DNA from: Micavibrio sp. UBA1664
Lineage (GTDB): Bacteria; Pseudomonadota; Alphaproteobacteria; Micavibrionales; UBA1664
Assembly: GCA_002320485.1 (NCBI GenBank)
Contig: DCKW01000076.1
Location: forward strand, 1-17,762
Direction of reading: 5' to 3'
DNA: 17,762 bases
In this document: one piece after another, positions 15,767 to 17,762 of the stretch
How positions within the stretch are numbered: the first letter of the stretch is position 1
Layout of the letters: each line of letters starts with the position of its first letter
The notes under the pieces: model-generated
Told to the model about the DNA's origin: nothing
Database searches by the model: none
What the model saw: the letters and a program-made list of their open reading frames with translations, nothing else
Program-made: the position numbers and the translations under genes

Positions 15767-17175
15767 TGGGAAATCCGACACAAACGCAAGCATGGCAAAA
15801 CCTTGCAAAGTTGAAAATAGATAAGGTGGGCGAAAGTGGCATAGGGCCGGTAATCGATAAAGGGCTGGCCGTCTCTGTCGATTTCAGCCGTTCCTTCATT
15901 CCTGCTGAAATATGGCGGTCTTTGCTTGACCTTGCCGAGCAACAGGATGTCGAGGGCTGGCGCAAAAAAATGTTTAACTGCGACCCCATCAATACAACCG
16001 AAAATCGTGCTGTATGGCATGTTGCATTGCGATCCGGTGAACAGGAAGAGGTTCAGCATGAGCTGTCTCGCATGCAGAGATTTGTTGAGAAAACACATGA
16101 AAACGGCAAATTTACCGATGTTGTTCATATCGGTATTGGCGGTTCCGATCTGGGGCCGCGACTTGTTTGCGATGCCCTTAAACACTTGCCGAAAAAAGTG
16201 AACATCCATTTTGTCGCGAATGTTGATGCGGCGGATATTGCGGAGGTTTTAAGGCCGCTTGATCCTGAAACGACGTTATTTGTGATCGCCTCCAAAACCT
16301 TTACGACGCAGGAAACGATGATGAATGCCGCCTATGCCAAAAACTGGTTGGACGGTTTGCCGATTGAAAAACATATGATCGCGTTAAGCACGAATGACCG
16401 CGCCGTTGCCGGATTTGGAATTGATACAGACAACATGTTTCCGTTTTGGGACTGGGTTGGCGGACGGTTTTCAGTATGGTCGTCAATCGGAATGCCGATT
16501 GCCCTGACATACGGATATGATGTATTTCACCGCTTCCTGAACGGGGCGCGGGCGATGGATGCGCATTTCAGAACACAATCGTCCGATCATAATTTGCCGA
16601 TACTTCTGGCTTTATGGGGTATTTGGAACCGTAATTTTATGGATCGATCCGCAGTGTCAGTATTACCTTATGCACAAAATCTCGGTTTATTGACGAATTT
16701 CCTGCAACAGTTGGATATGGAATCAAACGGAAAATCCGTTGATCGCGAAGGGGAATTTATCACCGAGTATAAAACAGGCCCAATTATATTCGGGCAGGCT
16801 GGCACAAACGGCCAGCATGCATTTCATCAATGGTTGCACCAGGGAACAGATATTATCCCGAGCGAAATTATAATTGCGCGTGAAGGTCATTATAACGAGG
16901 ATCATCAGCGGGTTTTGAATGCCAATGCGCATGCTCAGGCTGAGGCGTTTGCGGACGGTTTTGAAAACACCGGTAACAAACACAAACATTATGCCGGCGG
17001 TCGCCCGTCAACAATGATTATTCTCGAAAAGCTAGACGCAACCAGCATCGGTCAATTGATCGCCTTATACGAACATAAAATTTTCGTTCAGGGAATCATT
17101 TGGAATATCAACAGTTTCGACCAGTTCGGTGTTGAGCTTGGTAAAAAGCTGGCACAAAATTTATTAACCAATTAG
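15766..17175 (+). CDS. pgi: Glucose-6-phosphate isomerase
   Basis: The enzyme interconverts glucose-6-phosphate and fructose-6-phosphate in the cytoplasm. Family motifs are clear: INTTENRAVWHVALRSG, IGIGGSDLGPRLV, VIASKTFTTQETM, DWVGGRFSVWSSIGMPIA (signature 1), NGQHAFHQWLHQGTDIIPSE, and ALYEHKIFVQGIIWNINSFDQFGVELGK (signature 2). At 469 residues it is shorter than the roughly 550-residue proteobacterial enzyme; the N-terminal part and the region after GTDIIPSE look trimmed, yet all catalytic stretches remain. The start ATG overlaps the stop of the M16 partner gene (TAATG), so translational coupling is likely. The link with the proteases is probably only transcriptional. Confidence 0.96.
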   Translation: MGNPTQTQAWQNLAKLKIDKVGESGIGPVIDKGLAVSVDFSRSFIPAEIWRSLLDLAEQQDVEGWRKKMFNCDPINTTENRAVWHVALRSGEQEEVQHELSRMQRFVEKTHENGKFTDVVHIGIGGSDLGPRLVCDALKHLPKKVNIHFVANVDAADIAEVLRPLDPETTLFVIASKTFTTQETMMNAAYAKNWLDGLPIEKHMIALSTNDRAVAGFGIDTDNMFPFWDWVGGRFSVWSSIGMPIALTYGYDVFHRFLNGARAMDAHFRTQSSDHNLPILLALWGIWNRNFMDRSAVSVLPYAQNLGLLTNFLQQLDMESNGKSVDREGEFITEYKTGPIIFGQAGTNGQHAFHQWLHQGTDIIPSEIIIAREGHYNEDHQRVLNANAHAQAEAFADGFENTGNKHKHYAGGRPSTMIILEKLDATSIGQLIALYEHKIFVQGIIWNINSFDQFGVELGKKLAQNLLTN

Positions 17176-17184
17176 GAAGTTTTT

Positions 17185-17220
17185 CACTGTATAGTCAGAG
17201 AAAATCGCGCGCATACAGTG
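17185..17220. repeat. 8-bp inverted repeat between pgi and the pentapeptide gene
   Basis: CACTGTAT (17185-17192) and ATACAGTG (17213-17220) are exact reverse complements around a 20-base loop. They fill most of the 61-bp gap after pgi. The T-run lies before the stem on the plus strand, and neither strand has a T-run after it, so it is not a standard terminator. It may be an operator for the next gene. Confidence 0.4.
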
Positions 17221-17236
17221 GGGAAAATCAACTAGA

Positions 17237-17762
17237 ATGACAAAATCGCCTGAAAATTTTTTCATGTCACATTTATCGCAGGATGATCTGAACAGGATCA
17301 TTAAACTGCATAAATTATATATTTCCGGCAAAAACGGCGGGGCGCGGGCAATTATAAAATTTAAAAACCTCTCCGGATTAAGCCTGCGCGGGCAGGATTT
17401 ATCGCATGCCGATTTTACCGGTTCATGTTTTATAGGAACAGATTTGTCGCACGGGAATTTCAGTTCAGCAACATTTTTTGCCTGTGATATGCGCCGCGCC
17501 AATCTGGAGGCCGCATCCTTTGTTCGTGCCGATTTCCGCGGCGCTTTCGTTGCTGGCGCCAATCTGGAGGGCGCGGATTTGAAATCCGCCGACTTGCGGG
17601 AAGGACGCATGATGGAGAAGGAAACAGCCAATCTTGTGCAAAACCGTAACGCCAAAGGGGACAGCGCGGTCGCCCGTACGGTGTTTGCAGGGGCGAGGAT
17701 GGTGTCGACGAATATGTCGGCGGTGCGTGCCGTATCCGCCGATTTCTCTGACGCAGACTTGA
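17237..17762 (+). CDS. Pentapeptide-repeat protein, N-terminal part (runs off right edge)
   Basis: From the ATG at 17237 the frame is open to the window edge (175 residues). After an ordinary 45-residue N-terminus (MSHLSQDDLNRIIKLHKLYI and onward), the A(D/N)Lxx pentapeptide pattern begins: LSGLSLRGQDLSHADF, then RRANLEAASFVRADFRGA and GANLEGADLKSADLREG. It breaks at about residues 123-145 (MMEKETANLVQNRNAKGDSA) and resumes with FAGARM and VSADFSDADL. Such repeats fold into a right-handed quadrilateral beta-helix. There is no signal peptide, so it should be cytoplasmic. Function cannot be told from repeats alone: some relatives mimic DNA and inhibit gyrase, most are uncharacterised. It lies 61 bp after pgi. 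Confidence 0.87.
   Translation, partial: MTKSPENFFMSHLSQDDLNRIIKLHKLYISGKNGGARAIIKFKNLSGLSLRGQDLSHADFTGSCFIGTDLSHGNFSSATFFACDMRRANLEAASFVRADFRGAFVAGANLEGADLKSADLREGRMMEKETANLVQNRNAKGDSAVARTVFAGARMVSTNMSAVRAVSADFSDADL

Noticed and set aside
15619..16209. A 196-codon minus-strand reading frame across the M16/pgi junction
   Set aside because: It lies opposite two clear genes and its product has no coherent domain.
17164..17655. A 163-codon minus-strand reading frame with Lys/Arg/Ala-rich repeats
   Set aside because: It is the antisense of the pentapeptide-repeat gene, whose periodic codons keep the opposite frame open and produce false repeats; it has no ribosome site.

Overview
The window looks like part of an alphaproteobacterial chromosome. 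The reasons are a Tad/Cpa pilus operon in the Caulobacter-type gene order, a DUF3035/BamF lipoprotein gene directly behind lspA, and the run ribF ... ileS-lspA-bamF-M16-M16. The base composition is moderately AT-rich by eye, more so in the pilus half. A Micavibrio-like or Rhodospirillales-like lineage is possible, but I cannot fix the genus.

Left part (1-6450, all minus strand): a Tad (Flp) pilus operon. In transcription order it holds two TadE-like minor pseudopilins, a TadG-like von Willebrand factor A protein, two tandem Flp pilins, the prepilin peptidase CpaA, CpaB/RcpC, the secretin CpaC/RcpA, and the start of a lipoprotein that is probably CpaD. The ATPases and inner-membrane platform (CpaE/F, TadB/C) would lie beyond the left edge. 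The TadG-like gene is broken by a one-base frameshift at a run of five Ts (4649-4653), and both halves still look coding.

Centre (6451-6685): a 235-bp AT-rich divergent intergenic region. It carries a perfect 12-bp inverted repeat that is a good candidate operator. Rightward from it is a small exported DUF2147 protein.

Right part (6686-17762, all plus strand): a tightly packed housekeeping run. It has ribF (FMN/FAD synthesis), an unrecognised gene, ileS, lspA (lipoprotein signal peptidase), bamF (a lipoprotein that LspA would mature), an unrecognised small exported protein with its own candidate promoter, a two-subunit M16 protease pair (first active, second lacking the zinc motif), pgi overlapping the second protease gene by one base, and the 5' part of a pentapeptide-repeat gene that runs off the window.

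The themes are envelope and surface biogenesis (pilus, lipoprotein maturation, outer-membrane assembly, periplasmic proteolysis) and core metabolism. I found no tRNA, rRNA, CRISPR array, insertion sequence or convincing rho-independent terminator. Nothing here is clearly a wholly new system. The points most worth checking are the split TadG with its Cys/Trp-rich insert, the palindromic operator candidate, and the two unrecognised genes.
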